Of a stretch of 64,000 bases of DNA, positions 35,590 through 44,094 are shown piece after piece. Each line of letters starts with the position of its first letter. Within the stretch, counting starts at the first letter, position 1. The position numbers were made by a program, and so were the translations under genes. Where the stretch lies: NCBI GenBank assembly GCA_947623915.1, contig CANQIB010000006.1:61525-125524 (forward strand). The letters are read 5' to 3'. Source of the stretch: an uncultured Ruminiclostridium sp. Its GTDB lineage: Bacteria; Bacillota; Clostridia; Oscillospirales; Ruminococcaceae. The notes under the pieces are model-generated. The model was not told where the DNA came from. It saw nothing but the letters and a program-made list of their open reading frames with translations, and did no database searches.

Positions 35590-35901
35590 ATGATAACCTA
35601 CGCGACCGACAAAAATTACGACGAGCTGGTAGCCGAGGGCGTGGTACTGGTGGACTTTTTCGGAGTTCACTGCGGACCGTGCAAGATGCTTGCCAAATCG
35701 CTTGACGAGCTGGACGATGAGTTCCCGTTCCTCAACATCGTAAAGGTAGACACCGACAAATGCCCCGAACAGACGGAAAAATTCCGCATAAACGGGATAC
35801 CCGACCTGTATTTTTACAAGGACGGAAAAGTATTGTTCCATCAGCCCGGAATGGTGGACGCAGAGGAAATCCGCAGCAAATTAGCTGAGATTTTATATTA
35901 A
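35590..35901 (+). CDS. trxA: thioredoxin
   Basis: A 103-residue thioredoxin fold protein. VDFFGVHCGPCKMLAKSLDEL holds the redox pair C28 and C31; the active site is CGPC with His before it, where the family normally has Trp (WCGPC). The cis-proline lies in FRINGIPDLYF. It reduces disulfides in the cytoplasm. There is no signal peptide. AAGGAGG precedes the ATG. It sits between a chaperone-like and a lipoprotein gene. Confidence 0.9.
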   Translation: MITYATDKNYDELVAEGVVLVDFFGVHCGPCKMLAKSLDELDDEFPFLNIVKVDTDKCPEQTEKFRINGIPDLYFYKDGKVLFHQPGMVDAEEIRSKLAEILY

Positions 35902-35924
35902 CTTTTTTCAAGGAGGAAAAATCA

Positions 35925-36623
35925 ATGAAGAAAATTATTGCCGCTTTAGCGGCGCTTGCTATGGTATTCAGCGTGGCGGGCTGCTCCGATAACGGTACTT
36001 CGGGCGCCGCAAGCACCGCTGACAGCGCGGTACAAAGCGCGGTAGACAGCGCGGTAGACAGCGCGGTAGACAGCGCGACCGACAGCGCGGCGGACAGCAC
36101 CGCTGACAGCGTTGCGGACAGCACCGCTGATAATTCAGCTGAGAACGGCGACAGTGAGTTTTTATCATGGGACGACCAGGACATGGTAGACTTTATGAAA
36201 GCTGAGGGCGTTTTCACGAACGACGATCTGCTGTATGTTCAGAGGGAGGGCGTGGAAGCTCCGGATGGTGTTACCGCTCTTATCTCTTATATCGACGACA
36301 CGGCAGGCGTGGAGATAGATATATTCTATTTGCAGCCTGACGCTCCTACCGCAAGGACAGAGGAGATATACAACGAGATAAAGACCACCAAGCAGTATAT
36401 CATGACCGAGGCGGGCAATGTGCCGTTCCCGTTTAATCTGCTTATCGGAAGATTTGCTATCTTCTACAGCTATACGTTTGACGAAGAAGTGTACGACAAG
36501 TGCGAAGCGGCTATACAAAAGCTGATAGACGAAACCGGCGTACAGCCCGACTTTTATGAGACGGATATCGAGATACCCGAATACGACGAGGATATGGACG
36601 AAGACATCATAATCGAGGAATAA
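35925..36623 (+). CDS. lipoprotein with tandem Ser-Ala-x-Asp repeats
   Basis: A 232-residue lipoprotein I cannot assign. Signal peptide with lipobox SVAGC (Cys20), so it is anchored in the membrane facing out. Residues about 33-72 are a spacer of four-residue units of the form D-S-A-V/T/A encoded by tandem 12-bp repeats. The folded part (about 75-225) begins SEFLSWDDQDMVDFMKAEGV and includes FPFNLLIGRFAIFYSYTFDEEVYDK; a very acidic tail follows. The repeat spacer should hold the domain off the membrane and may vary in length among strains. AAGGAGG precedes the ATG, and a terminator follows. Confidence 0.8.
   Translation: MKKIIAALAALAMVFSVAGCSDNGTSGAASTADSAVQSAVDSAVDSAVDSATDSAADSTADSVADSTADNSAENGDSEFLSWDDQDMVDFMKAEGVFTNDDLLYVQREGVEAPDGVTALISYIDDTAGVEIDIFYLQPDAPTARTEEIYNEIKTTKQYIMTEAGNVPFPFNLLIGRFAIFYSYTFDEEVYDKCEAAIQKLIDETGVQPDFYETDIEIPEYDEDMDEDIIIEE
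36021..36140 (+). repeat. ten tandem 12-bp units inside the lipoprotein gene
   Basis: Ten imperfect units of GACAGCGCGGTA in frame. Units 1, 3 and 4 are identical, unit 2 differs by two bases, and later units drift (for example GACAGCACCGCT twice). Confidence 0.85.
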
Positions 36624-36640
36624 AAACGGCAAACAACAAC

Positions 36641-36667
36641 AAAAGGCAGGAATTTTTCCTGCCTTTT
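36641..36667. terminator. bidirectional terminator between lipoprotein gene and aguB
   Basis: Arms AAAAGGCAGGAA and TTCCTGCCTTTT, ending in T-runs on both strands. It separates the converging genes. Confidence 0.85.
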
Positions 36668-36670
36668 TTG

Positions 36671-37558
36671 TTAGTATTCGGTTATCCTGCCGTACAGCTC
36701 GGGACGTCTGTCCCGAAAAACGCCCCAGCTTTGGCGCAGCTCCATATCGGCTTCGGGGTCAAGCTCGGCGATAATGACTTCCTCGCTTTTTCTGTCGGAG
36801 GAGGCAATTATCTTGCCGGTCGCGTCGGTTATGAACGACGAACCGTAAAAGGTGAGTGATGAGCTTTGACGGAGGTTTTCCTCTGAGGGGAGGACGTATT
36901 CCGTACCGATGCGGTTAGCGGCGGCGACGGGTATCATATTTGCGGCGGCGTGTCCCTGCATGACTCTCCGCCATTGCGGACAGGAATCGCAGTTAAGGAT
37001 AGGCTCGCTGCCTATCGCGGTGGGGTAGAGTATCAGCTGCGCGCCCATAAGCGCCATACAGCGCGCCGCTTCGGGGAACCATTGATCCCAGCATATCCCC
37101 ACGCCTATCCTGCCAAAGCGGGTGTCCCACACCTTAAAGCCGGTGTCGCCCGGCGAAAAATAAAATTTCTCCTGATAAAAATGGTCGTCGGGGATATGAC
37201 TTTTGCGGTATACGCCGAGTATCTCGCCGTTTGCGTCTATTACGGCGGCGGAATTGAAAGCGGTGTTGCCGCATTTTTCGTAAAAGCTGACAGGTATCAC
37301 CGTGCCGGTCTGCTTTGCGATACTGCAAAAACGCTTTACCGCGGGGTTATCCTCTACGCTTTCCGCCAAAAAGTAAAAATCGTAATTCCTCTGCTGACAG
37401 AAGTACGGCGTTTCAAACAGCTCCGGCAGGAGTATCACGTTCGCTCCGCGATCTGCCGCCTCGTAAGCCAGCCGAGCCGCTTTGTCGATATTTTCCTCCC
37501 GTTCCTCCGCGCAGGACATTTGTATGACCGCCAGGGTAAGTTTTTTCAATCCCGACAC
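36671..37558 (-). CDS. aguB: N-carbamoylputrescine amidase
   Basis: Nitrilase-family enzyme of 295 residues that hydrolyses N-carbamoylputrescine to putrescine, CO2 and ammonia. The catalytic triad is visible: E46 (LLPELFET), K119 (YRKSHIPD) and C156 (GICWDQWFPE). The strings PDDHFYQEKFYFSPGDTGF and GSEP match the AguB branch. It follows aguA by 25 bp, which supports the pathway assignment. The start is a GTG with AAAGGG just upstream; an in-frame TTG three codons later is an alternative. Confidence 0.93.
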   Translation of the reverse strand: MSGLKKLTLAVIQMSCAEEREENIDKAARLAYEAADRGANVILLPELFETPYFCQQRNYDFYFLAESVEDNPAVKRFCSIAKQTGTVIPVSFYEKCGNTAFNSAAVIDANGEILGVYRKSHIPDDHFYQEKFYFSPGDTGFKVWDTRFGRIGVGICWDQWFPEAARCMALMGAQLILYPTAIGSEPILNCDSCPQWRRVMQGHAAANMIPVAAANRIGTEYVLPSEENLRQSSSLTFYGSSFITDATGKIIASSDRKSEEVIIAELDPEADMELRQSWGVFRDRRPELYGRITEY

Positions 37559-37583
37559 CGCCCTTTCTGTAGGTAGTTTTATT

Positions 37584-38714
37584 TTACCGTCGGCTCTCGT
37601 TACGGGCCGCCGGTCCGTATTCGGGTATCTGATGAGTGATACAATGGATATTCCCGCCGCCTATAAGGATATCGCGGGCGTAAACTCCCTCGACTCTGCG
37701 GGTGGGGAATATCTCTTGCAGGAGCTTTTGCGCTTTTTTATCCGCCTCGGCGTTTTCCCCGCCGAAAAACGGCATGACTACGCAGTCGTTGGCTATATAA
37801 AGATTGACATAGCTTGCGCTGAGTGGGATATCCGCAGTGCGGGTGGGCTTTCCATCAAAAAAATCCAGTCCGTCACATTCCTCCTGCGTCATGTAAACAG
37901 GCTTGGGCATGGGGAGTTTATGCACCTTTATCGGGCGTCCGTCGGCAAGGGAGGAATTTTTCAGTATCTCCAGACATTCCAGACAGACCGCGTGCTGAGC
38001 GCTGTTTTCGTCCTCGTCCCAGGAAAGCAGCACTTCGTCCTCGGCGCAGAATACGCAGATGTTGTCCACATGACCGTCCGTTTCGTCCCCGATAAGTCCG
38101 TGTTTCAGCCAGATTATCTTTTCGACGCCCAAAGCGCCGCACAGCCTGCGCTCTATCTGCTCCTTGGTGAGCGTGGGATTTCTGCCCTTGCTCAAAAGAC
38201 ATTCCTCGGTGGTGAGCAAAACGCCTTTTCCGTTGCAGCTTATGCTGCCTCCCTCAAGGATAAAATCTCCGCAGTCGTACATATCCGCGCCGTACAGGTC
38301 GCACAGCTTTTCGGACACCGCGTCGTCCTTGTCCCACGGGAAATACAGCCCGTTGTGCAGTCCGCCCCAGGCGTTGAATCCGAAGCTGACCCCGCGCAGC
38401 TCTTTGCCGTCGGTGACAAATTCCGCCGATACGTCTCTTGCCCAAGCGTCGTCGGTGGACATTTCCACCACCCGAACCTCAGGCGGCATAAGCCGCCGTG
38501 CGTTTTTATACTGCGCGGCGCTTGCCAGCACCGTCACAAACTCGCTTTGCGAGATGAGCGACGCGACCCGCGCAAAGGCTTTCCTTGCTTTTACCGCGCC
38601 GTACTGCCAGGAATCCGCCCTTTCGGGAAATATCATGATACAGCCGTACTGCCGTTCAAATTCCGCCGGCAGACGAAAGCCGTCCGCGCTCGCGGTGGAA
38701 TTTATTATCCTCAT
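37584..38714 (-). CDS. aguA: agmatine deiminase
   Basis: Porphyromonas-type peptidyl-arginine-deiminase-fold enzyme of 376 residues that converts agmatine to N-carbamoylputrescine. GGGNIHCITHQIP holds the catalytic Cys358. DAWARDVSAEF and GHVDNICVF supply the Asp and His, and LEGGSISCNGKG is a conserved loop. Its start overlaps the iorB stop (ATGA), and aguB follows. With aguB it makes putrescine from agmatine; no arginine decarboxylase gene is in the window. Confidence 0.95.
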   Translation of the reverse strand: MRIINSTASADGFRLPAEFERQYGCIMIFPERADSWQYGAVKARKAFARVASLISQSEFVTVLASAAQYKNARRLMPPEVRVVEMSTDDAWARDVSAEFVTDGKELRGVSFGFNAWGGLHNGLYFPWDKDDAVSEKLCDLYGADMYDCGDFILEGGSISCNGKGVLLTTEECLLSKGRNPTLTKEQIERRLCGALGVEKIIWLKHGLIGDETDGHVDNICVFCAEDEVLLSWDEDENSAQHAVCLECLEILKNSSLADGRPIKVHKLPMPKPVYMTQEECDGLDFFDGKPTRTADIPLSASYVNLYIANDCVVMPFFGGENAEADKKAQKLLQEIFPTRRVEGVYARDILIGGGNIHCITHQIPEYGPAARNESRR

Positions 38715-39286
38715 ACCAGCTCCCGACCTAGTTCAAAGGCTTTGCGGTTTATTTCCGCTGCCTTGGGAGGTACGCACTCCTCCACCGCTTTTTCCCATTG
38801 TTCTTGGGAAAAACCGTCGTGCAGCCGCGACAGCACGCCCATAAGCACGACGTTTACCGCCTTGACGCTGCCCGCTTTTTCCGCGGCGCTCAACGCGTCC
38901 ACCGCCGTCAGCTTTACGCCGGCGGCGCGTATTTTATCTTCGATGTTTTCTGGGTATGCGGCGGCGCCGGTTATTACCGGCATAGGCGATATTTTCTGCG
39001 TGTTGGTGATAAGCTCGCCGCCCTCCTTGAGATAGGACAGCCAGCGCGCCGCCTCCAGCAGCTCAAAGCTGACTATTATATCCGCCTGCCCCTTTTCGAT
39101 AACGGGGCTGTATACCTCGTCGCCGTATTTTATATAAGTTACTACCGAGCCGCCGCGCTGGCTCATGCCGTGTACCTCGCTCACCTTGACCTGTAAGCCG
39201 GAGCTTTGCAGGACGCTGCCGAGGATGCGGCTGGCAAGCAAAGTGCCTTGTCCGCCGACGCCGACTATCATTATAGATCTTACCAT
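38711..39286 (-). CDS. iorB: indolepyruvate ferredoxin oxidoreductase, beta subunit
   Basis: Gamma-type 2-oxoacid:ferredoxin oxidoreductase subunit of 191 residues. SIMIVGVGGQGTLLASRILG is the characteristic start, followed by SEVHGMSQRGGSVVTYIKYG. It pairs with IorA to oxidatively decarboxylate aryl pyruvates to aryl-acetyl-CoA, reducing ferredoxin. I start at ATG 39286 (MVRSIMI, with AAAGGTGG upstream) because the extra residues further up lie inside iorA. It overlaps aguA by 4 bp. Confidence 0.93.
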   Translation of the reverse strand: MVRSIMIVGVGGQGTLLASRILGSVLQSSGLQVKVSEVHGMSQRGGSVVTYIKYGDEVYSPVIEKGQADIIVSFELLEAARWLSYLKEGGELITNTQKISPMPVITGAAAYPENIEDKIRAAGVKLTAVDALSAAEKAGSVKAVNVVLMGVLSRLHDGFSQEQWEKAVEECVPPKAAEINRKAFELGRELV

Positions 39287-39300
39287 TTTATCCACCACCT

Positions 39301-41034
39301 TTATTCCTCTATCGCACCGAATTTGCAAAGCTGCTTGCACAGTCCGCAGCCCACGCAGAGCGTCGGGTCTACCGTGACGTGCTTTTCTCCCCAGCAAAGC
39401 GCCGGACAGCCTATCTTCATGCAGGCGCGGCAGTTTTTGCATTTATCCGCGTTTATCTTGAACGGGGGAGCGTGCTTTACGGTTTTCAGCAGCGCGCAGG
39501 GTCTGCGTGCGATGATGACCGAAGGCTCGTCCTTGGCAAGCTCCTCGCGTATTGCCGCTTCGGTAGCGGCAAGGTCGTTGGGGTCGGTGACTCTGACGCT
39601 GTTTATGCCGACCGCCCTTGCGAGTGCCTCAAGGTCTACCGCCGCCGCGGGGTCGCCGTAGATGTTCTTGCCGTTGGCGGGATTGTTTTGGTGTCCCGTC
39701 ATGCCGGTTATGCTGTTGTCAAGGATAATGACGGTGGAATTGCTGCGGTTGTACGCAATGTTTATCAGCCCAGTAACGCCGCTGTGGATAAAGGTGCTGT
39801 CGCCTATCACCGCGACCGCCTTACCCTCGTATTCACCGCGCCTGCCCTTGTTGAAGCCGTGCAGACCGCTTACCGACGCGCCCATGCAGACGGTGGTGTC
39901 GATGGAGGAGAGCGGCGCGGCGGAGCCCAGCGTGTAGCAGCCTATATCGCCGCTTACCGTAACGCCCAGCTTTTTGAGTATGTAAAACACCCCTCTGTGC
40001 GGGCAGCCCGCGCACAGCACGGGAGGACGTACCGGCACAGACTCGGGGAATTCCTTAAAGCTGTCGGTTTCCCCAAGTATTACTTTTTTGATGCTGCTTT
40101 GGAAATATTCGCCCAGTCTGGTGAATTTTTCCTTGCCGACAACGTTTATGCCGAGCTTGCGGCAATGCGTTTCAATAACGTCGTCCAGCTCCTCTATAAC
40201 GTATACCGTTTCACATTCGGCGGCAAAAGACTTGATAAGCTCTACAGGCAGAGGATTTACCATGCCGAGTTTAAGATAGTTTACCTTGTCGCCCAGCGCC
40301 TCCTTGGAGTATTGATAGCATACGCCGGAGGTTATCACGCCTATCTTCGAGCCGTGCTTTTCAACGGCGTTGAGCGCGCAGCTTTCCGCATATTCGGTAA
40401 GCGCGTCGGTGCGCTGCTCCACCGCAGCGTGCTTTTTTATCGCGTTGGCGGGAGTCATGACGTATTTCGCTATATTCTTTTCGTATGGCTTTAAGCTGTA
40501 GGATATGGGCTCGTCCTCGCTGACCGCGGACTGCGAATGGCTGACGCGGGTGGTGAGCCTGAGTATGACGGGTGTGTCGAATTTTTCCGAAATGTCATAT
40601 GCTGTCAGGGTAAAGTCTTTACATTCCTGCGAGTCGGAAGGCTCTAAACAGGGGACTTTCGCGCCTATCGCGTAATGGCGCGAATCCTGCTCGTTTTGCG
40701 AGCTGTGCATTCCGGGGTCGTCCGCGACGGCTATGACCATGCCGCCGTTCACTCCCGTGTAAGACGCGGTGAACAGCGGGTCCGCCGCAACGTTCAGCCC
40801 GACGTGCTTCATAGCACAAAAGCTGCGCGCTCCGGCGATGCTCGCGCCTATCGCCGTTTCACAGGCTACCTTTTCGTTGGGCGCCCATTCGCAGTACAGC
40901 TTGTCCGAGGGATATTTTGACGCAAATTCGGTTATCTCCGTGCTTGGCGTGCCGGGATAGGAGGACACGACGGATACGCCCGCCTCGTACAGTCCTCTTG
41001 CGACCGCCTCGTTGCCTAACATTAGCTTTGACAT
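39301..41034 (-). CDS. iorA: indolepyruvate ferredoxin oxidoreductase, alpha subunit
   Basis: TPP-dependent subunit of 577 residues. The pyrimidine-binding half starts GNEAVARGLYEAGVSVVSSYPGTPSTEI. The TPP-binding half contains AVIGDSTFIHSGVTGLINIAYN and ILDNSITGMTGHQNNP. The last 50 residues hold two [4Fe-4S] ferredoxin motifs, CKNCRACMKIGCP and CVGCGLCKQLC. It ferments aromatic amino acids through their 2-oxo acids. Start at 41034, directly after GAAAGGAAA; the longer frame to 41151 runs through the promoter. First gene of iorA-iorB-aguA-aguB. Confidence 0.95.
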   Translation of the reverse strand: MSKLMLGNEAVARGLYEAGVSVVSSYPGTPSTEITEFASKYPSDKLYCEWAPNEKVACETAIGASIAGARSFCAMKHVGLNVAADPLFTASYTGVNGGMVIAVADDPGMHSSQNEQDSRHYAIGAKVPCLEPSDSQECKDFTLTAYDISEKFDTPVILRLTTRVSHSQSAVSEDEPISYSLKPYEKNIAKYVMTPANAIKKHAAVEQRTDALTEYAESCALNAVEKHGSKIGVITSGVCYQYSKEALGDKVNYLKLGMVNPLPVELIKSFAAECETVYVIEELDDVIETHCRKLGINVVGKEKFTRLGEYFQSSIKKVILGETDSFKEFPESVPVRPPVLCAGCPHRGVFYILKKLGVTVSGDIGCYTLGSAAPLSSIDTTVCMGASVSGLHGFNKGRRGEYEGKAVAVIGDSTFIHSGVTGLINIAYNRSNSTVIILDNSITGMTGHQNNPANGKNIYGDPAAAVDLEALARAVGINSVRVTDPNDLAATEAAIREELAKDEPSVIIARRPCALLKTVKHAPPFKINADKCKNCRACMKIGCPALCWGEKHVTVDPTLCVGCGLCKQLCKFGAIEE

Positions 41035-41089
41035 TGAAATTTTCCTTTCTGTCTTTCGTATGGGGCTGCTCCCCGTCGGTTGTAAGACC

Positions 41090-41118
41090 ATTATACTATA
41101 AATTATAAAAGATGTCAA
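41090..41118 (-). promoter_or_regulatory. promoter of iorAB-aguAB
   Basis: On the minus strand TTGACA (41118-41113), 17-bp spacer, TATAAT (41095-41090): a perfect consensus, 50-60 bp before iorA. Divergent from the antiporter promoter. Confidence 0.85.
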
Positions 41119-41247
41119 CGCTTTATCGGCGCGGGGATTTTTTCCTGTCAAGGTTCAAATTTAACTATAAAAAATCGCCTTGTATTTTTTATTTTGTTTA
41201 AAATCCCGATTTAACAAAAAAATTTTTCAATTTTCCCGTTTTCCCGA

Positions 41248-41275
41248 TTGACATATTTTAAATAAGTGTTATAAT
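41248..41275 (+). promoter_or_regulatory. promoter of the cation/proton antiporter gene
   Basis: TTGACA (41248-41253), 16-bp spacer, TATAAT (41270-41275), 45 bp before the gene. The stretch 41119-41247 between the two divergent promoters is AT-rich with T-runs; I see no gene in it. Confidence 0.8.
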
Positions 41276-41320
41276 GCTAAAAGATAAAAAATCGGAAAGG
41301 GACAAAGGAGTGAGAGTATT

Positions 41321-42547
41321 ATGGATTATTCATATCTGCTTTCGATAGCGATAATCCTTTTGCTTACAAAATTTCTCGGTCTGGTGTCGGGTAGGATAAG
41401 ACTTCCTCAGGTAGTGGGCGCTTTGCTTGCGGGCATAGTGCTTGGGCCGATCGCGCTCAATCTCATATCGCTGGATTCTTCGCCGGTGCTGTCCGCGCTT
41501 TCCGAGATAGGCGTCGTTGTGCTGATGTTCTCCGCCGGTCTGGAAACCGACATAGGAGAAATGAAGAAATGCGGACTTGCCAGCATGATAATCGCGCTGT
41601 GCGGAGTCATAGTTCCGCTGGTGGGAGGAGCTGCCGTGGCTTTCGCTTTCGGCATAGCCGACCCGACTCTCCAGGCGGGCGAATTGCTTCAGGACGTATT
41701 TGTCGGCGTGGTGCTGACCGCCACCTCGGTAAGCATTACCGTCGAAACGCTGAAGGAAATGGGCAAGCTGTCCACCCGCGCGGGCAACGCGATACTCGGC
41801 GCTGCGCTGATAGACGACGTGTTGGGCATAATCGCGCTTACGATAATAACCAGCCTTGCCGACCCGAACGTGAACATCGGCATTACGCTGCTGAAGATAC
41901 TGCTGTTTTTCGTATTCGCCATTCTGGTGGGCGTTGCGATGCACTATGTACTTAACATCTGGATGAAGCGCACTACCTACAATCTGCGCAGATACGCTAT
42001 AGTCAGCTTCGCCATTTGCCTTATCTTCGCTTATGTGGCGGAGGAGGTGTTCGGCGTTGCGAATATCACCGGCGCGTTCGTCGCAGGCTTGGTGATATCC
42101 GGCGTATCCAAGACGAATTACATCGAGCGCAGGATAAACACCCTGTCCTATATGCTGCTGTCGCCGATATTCTTTGCAAGTATCGGACTTAAAGTGACGC
42201 TGCCGGGTATGTCCGCGAATATACTTATCTTCTCGCTGGTGCTTTTGGTGGTAGCGGTGATAACCAAGATAGTAGGCTGCGGGCTTGGCGCGAAAATGTG
42301 CAAATATACTACCTCCGAATCGGTGCAGATAGGCATAGGCATGATATCCCGCGGCGAGGTCGCGCTGATAGTCGCGGACAAGGGTCTGTCGCTGGGACTG
42401 CTGAGTTCGTCGGTATTCGGACCGATAGTCATAATGGTCATGGTGACTACCATAATCACTCCCGTGCTGCTCAAGCTGGCGTTCAAGGATAAAAAGAAAA
42501 AGCCCGCCGAAAGCGAGCCCGTCGAAAACAAGCCCGCCGAGGCGTAA
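41321..42547 (+). CDS. cation:proton antiporter, CPA2 family
   Basis: Inner-membrane Na+ or K+/H+ exchanger of 408 residues with about 12 hydrophobic segments. The family blocks RLPQVVGALLAGIVLGP near the start, LMFSAGLETDI, the ion-site helix LGAALIDDVLGIIAL with its Asp pair, and MISRGEVALIVADKG late in the protein are all visible. No C-terminal TrkA/RCK nucleotide-binding domain is attached; the tail is short and Lys/Pro/Glu-rich. Monocistronic, with its own promoter and terminator. AAAGGAG precedes the ATG. Confidence 0.92.
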   Translation: MDYSYLLSIAIILLLTKFLGLVSGRIRLPQVVGALLAGIVLGPIALNLISLDSSPVLSALSEIGVVVLMFSAGLETDIGEMKKCGLASMIIALCGVIVPLVGGAAVAFAFGIADPTLQAGELLQDVFVGVVLTATSVSITVETLKEMGKLSTRAGNAILGAALIDDVLGIIALTIITSLADPNVNIGITLLKILLFFVFAILVGVAMHYVLNIWMKRTTYNLRRYAIVSFAICLIFAYVAEEVFGVANITGAFVAGLVISGVSKTNYIERRINTLSYMLLSPIFFASIGLKVTLPGMSANILIFSLVLLVVAVITKIVGCGLGAKMCKYTTSESVQIGIGMISRGEVALIVADKGLSLGLLSSSVFGPIVIMVMVTTIITPVLLKLAFKDKKKKPAESEPVENKPAEA

Positions 42548-42561
42548 AAAATAAAAACACG

Positions 42562-42594
42562 ACCGCCGAACGTTTCCACGTTCGGCGGTTTTTG
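42562..42594 (+). terminator. intrinsic terminator after the antiporter gene
   Basis: Eleven-base arms ACCGCCGAACG and CGTTCGGCGGT around a 6-base loop, followed by TTTTT. Confidence 0.88.
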
Positions 42595-42621
42595 ATATTT
42601 AGGGGGTATGACGGTTTAGTC

Positions 42622-43206
42622 TTACAGCAGTACCGGCTGGAGCTGCCTGCCGCTCAGCGCCGCCTGCACGGTTTGCTCCAGCAGGGAAAGGTCGGCGACC
42701 AGCGAGCTGGGTTTTTTGACGAAATCGTCCTGCCGGAACGGCACAAAGTAGTAATTTCTGTAATTCATCAGCTTGCCGATGTTTTTGAACGAGCCCGCCA
42801 GCCCGTCGTTGGTGGCGCAGGCTATCACCACCGGCTTGCCGGTGCGCAGATGGCTTTTTACCGCCATTACGGCCGGTGTGTCGGTTATGCTGTTGGCGAG
42901 CTTTGCCATGGTGTTGCCGGTGCAGGGCGCGACTATCATTATATCGGTCATGTTTTTCGGACCTATCGGCTCCGCCTGTTCTATCGTTCTTATGACGGGT
43001 CTGCCGCAGATAGCCTCTATCCTGCGGATATGGCTTTCGGCGTCGCCGAAACGCGTATCGGTCGAGGCGGCATTATAGGACATTATCGGCAGTATATCGC
43101 AGCCGTTGTTTTTCAGACGCGCCATGGCGTCCACAGCGTTTTTGAATGTACAGAACGAACCCGTCAGGCAAAATCCCGCCCTGACGGGCGATTTTTCTTT
43201 CTCCAT
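42622..43206 (-). CDS. dpaB: dipicolinate synthase subunit B (SpoVFB)
   Basis: Flavoprotein-fold subunit of 194 residues of dipicolinic acid synthase, which makes the calcium-chelating core compound of spores. GFCLTGSFCTF is the flavodoxin-like start, and MIVAPCTGNTMAKLANSITDTP plus CATNDGLAGS match the DfpB/UbiX-like fold with the SpoVFB-specific spacing. AAAGGAGC precedes the ATG. It is 36 bp after dpaA on the same strand and ends near the antiporter terminator. Confidence 0.94.
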   Translation of the reverse strand: MEKEKSPVRAGFCLTGSFCTFKNAVDAMARLKNNGCDILPIMSYNAASTDTRFGDAESHIRRIEAICGRPVIRTIEQAEPIGPKNMTDIMIVAPCTGNTMAKLANSITDTPAVMAVKSHLRTGKPVVIACATNDGLAGSFKNIGKLMNYRNYYFVPFRQDDFVKKPSSLVADLSLLEQTVQAALSGRQLQPVLL

Positions 43207-43242
43207 CTTATGTTGCTCCTTTCGTGAAAAAGCAATGCCTGT

Positions 43243-44058
43243 CTACAGCCGGAGGATATTTTCCGCCTCCTGCGCGATTATGATACCGGCGGTGCGGGGC
43301 GCGGTGCTTGCGGGAAGTCCCTGCGCGTTTATTATTTTAAGGTCGTGCTTTTCCGCTTCCTGCGCGTCTATGCCGGAGACGGAGGCAAGCTCGATATATA
43401 CCGCGCCTTTTTTGGCTGAGGAGATCTCGCCCGCTTTCAGCACCGGCGCGGGGACGGTGTTAAAAATAAGGGAAAAGCGTTCCGGCTCTTGGGAAAGCTC
43501 GGAAAAATCGACGGCGCGCAGCCCGTTTATCATCGCTTTGGTGCGCTGCTCCGCGCTGCGGCAGGCGACCGTGACCTTTGCATGGAGCGCGAGCAGGTAT
43601 TTCGTCAGCAGCGACGCTATCCTGCCGTAGCCGGTGACCAGTATCCGAGCGCCCATTATCTGTCCCTCGGTGGAATTTATCCCGACCGCCAACGCGCCCT
43701 CGGCGGACGGGACGGCGTTTTTCAGTATAAAGCTCTCCCTGCGGTAATAATCCTCGCAGCGTATGCCGCGTTCGGCGCACAGCTTTGCCAGCGCGGGAGT
43801 TATCATGCCGCCCGTCAGGACGCCGCCGCGCTTTACATATCCTACCGCCTCTTCCAGAGTGACGGCGCGGTCGCAGGTCGGCGCGTTCACCGTTCTTTCG
43901 TCGCGGGAACACGGCAGCCCCAAAAGCACGCAGTCGTATTTGTGCGTGGGAGGGGTGTTGTGTCCCGCCAACGCGAACATATCCGTCTGCGCCTTTGCCG
44001 CTAAAGCTCCCGCCGCGTAAATGCAGCGGCGGTCGCCGCCGAGTACGAGTATTTTCAT
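43243..44058 (-). CDS. dpaA: dipicolinate synthase subunit A (SpoVFA)
   Basis: Dehydrogenase-fold subunit of 271 residues that works with DpaB to oxidise the dihydro-hydroxy-dipicolinate precursor. ILVLGGDRRCIYAAGAL at the start and ILVTGYGRIASLLTKYL in the middle are the paired nucleotide-binding loops of SpoVFA, and LASVSGID and GLPASTAPRTAG follow. I start at ATG 44058 (MKILVLGG, AGGTGGGG upstream). Expected to be expressed in the mother cell late in sporulation, which fits the promoter candidate just upstream. Confidence 0.93.
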   Translation of the reverse strand: MKILVLGGDRRCIYAAGALAAKAQTDMFALAGHNTPPTHKYDCVLLGLPCSRDERTVNAPTCDRAVTLEEAVGYVKRGGVLTGGMITPALAKLCAERGIRCEDYYRRESFILKNAVPSAEGALAVGINSTEGQIMGARILVTGYGRIASLLTKYLLALHAKVTVACRSAEQRTKAMINGLRAVDFSELSQEPERFSLIFNTVPAPVLKAGEISSAKKGAVYIELASVSGIDAQEAEKHDLKIINAQGLPASTAPRTAGIIIAQEAENILRL

Positions 44059-44094
44059 AAATATCCCCACCTTCTGCGAAAATTCGGCATATAA

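Noticed and set aside
34150..35841. A 563-codon open frame on the minus strand opposite an ABC exporter, the FKBP-like gene and thioredoxin
   Set aside because: It runs antisense across three genes with clear family motifs, has no domain of its own, and is rich in residues produced by reverse-complemented codons (Leu, Val, Tyr, His).
39287..39442. An N-terminal extension of iorB reaching into iorA
   Set aside because: The family starts at the glycine-rich SIMIVGVGGQG block, and AAAGGTGG lies right before ATG 39286.
41119..41247. A riboswitch or small RNA in the AT-rich gap between the ior and antiporter promoters
   Set aside because: No stable pairing or known core was seen; the T-rich runs look like upstream promoter DNA.
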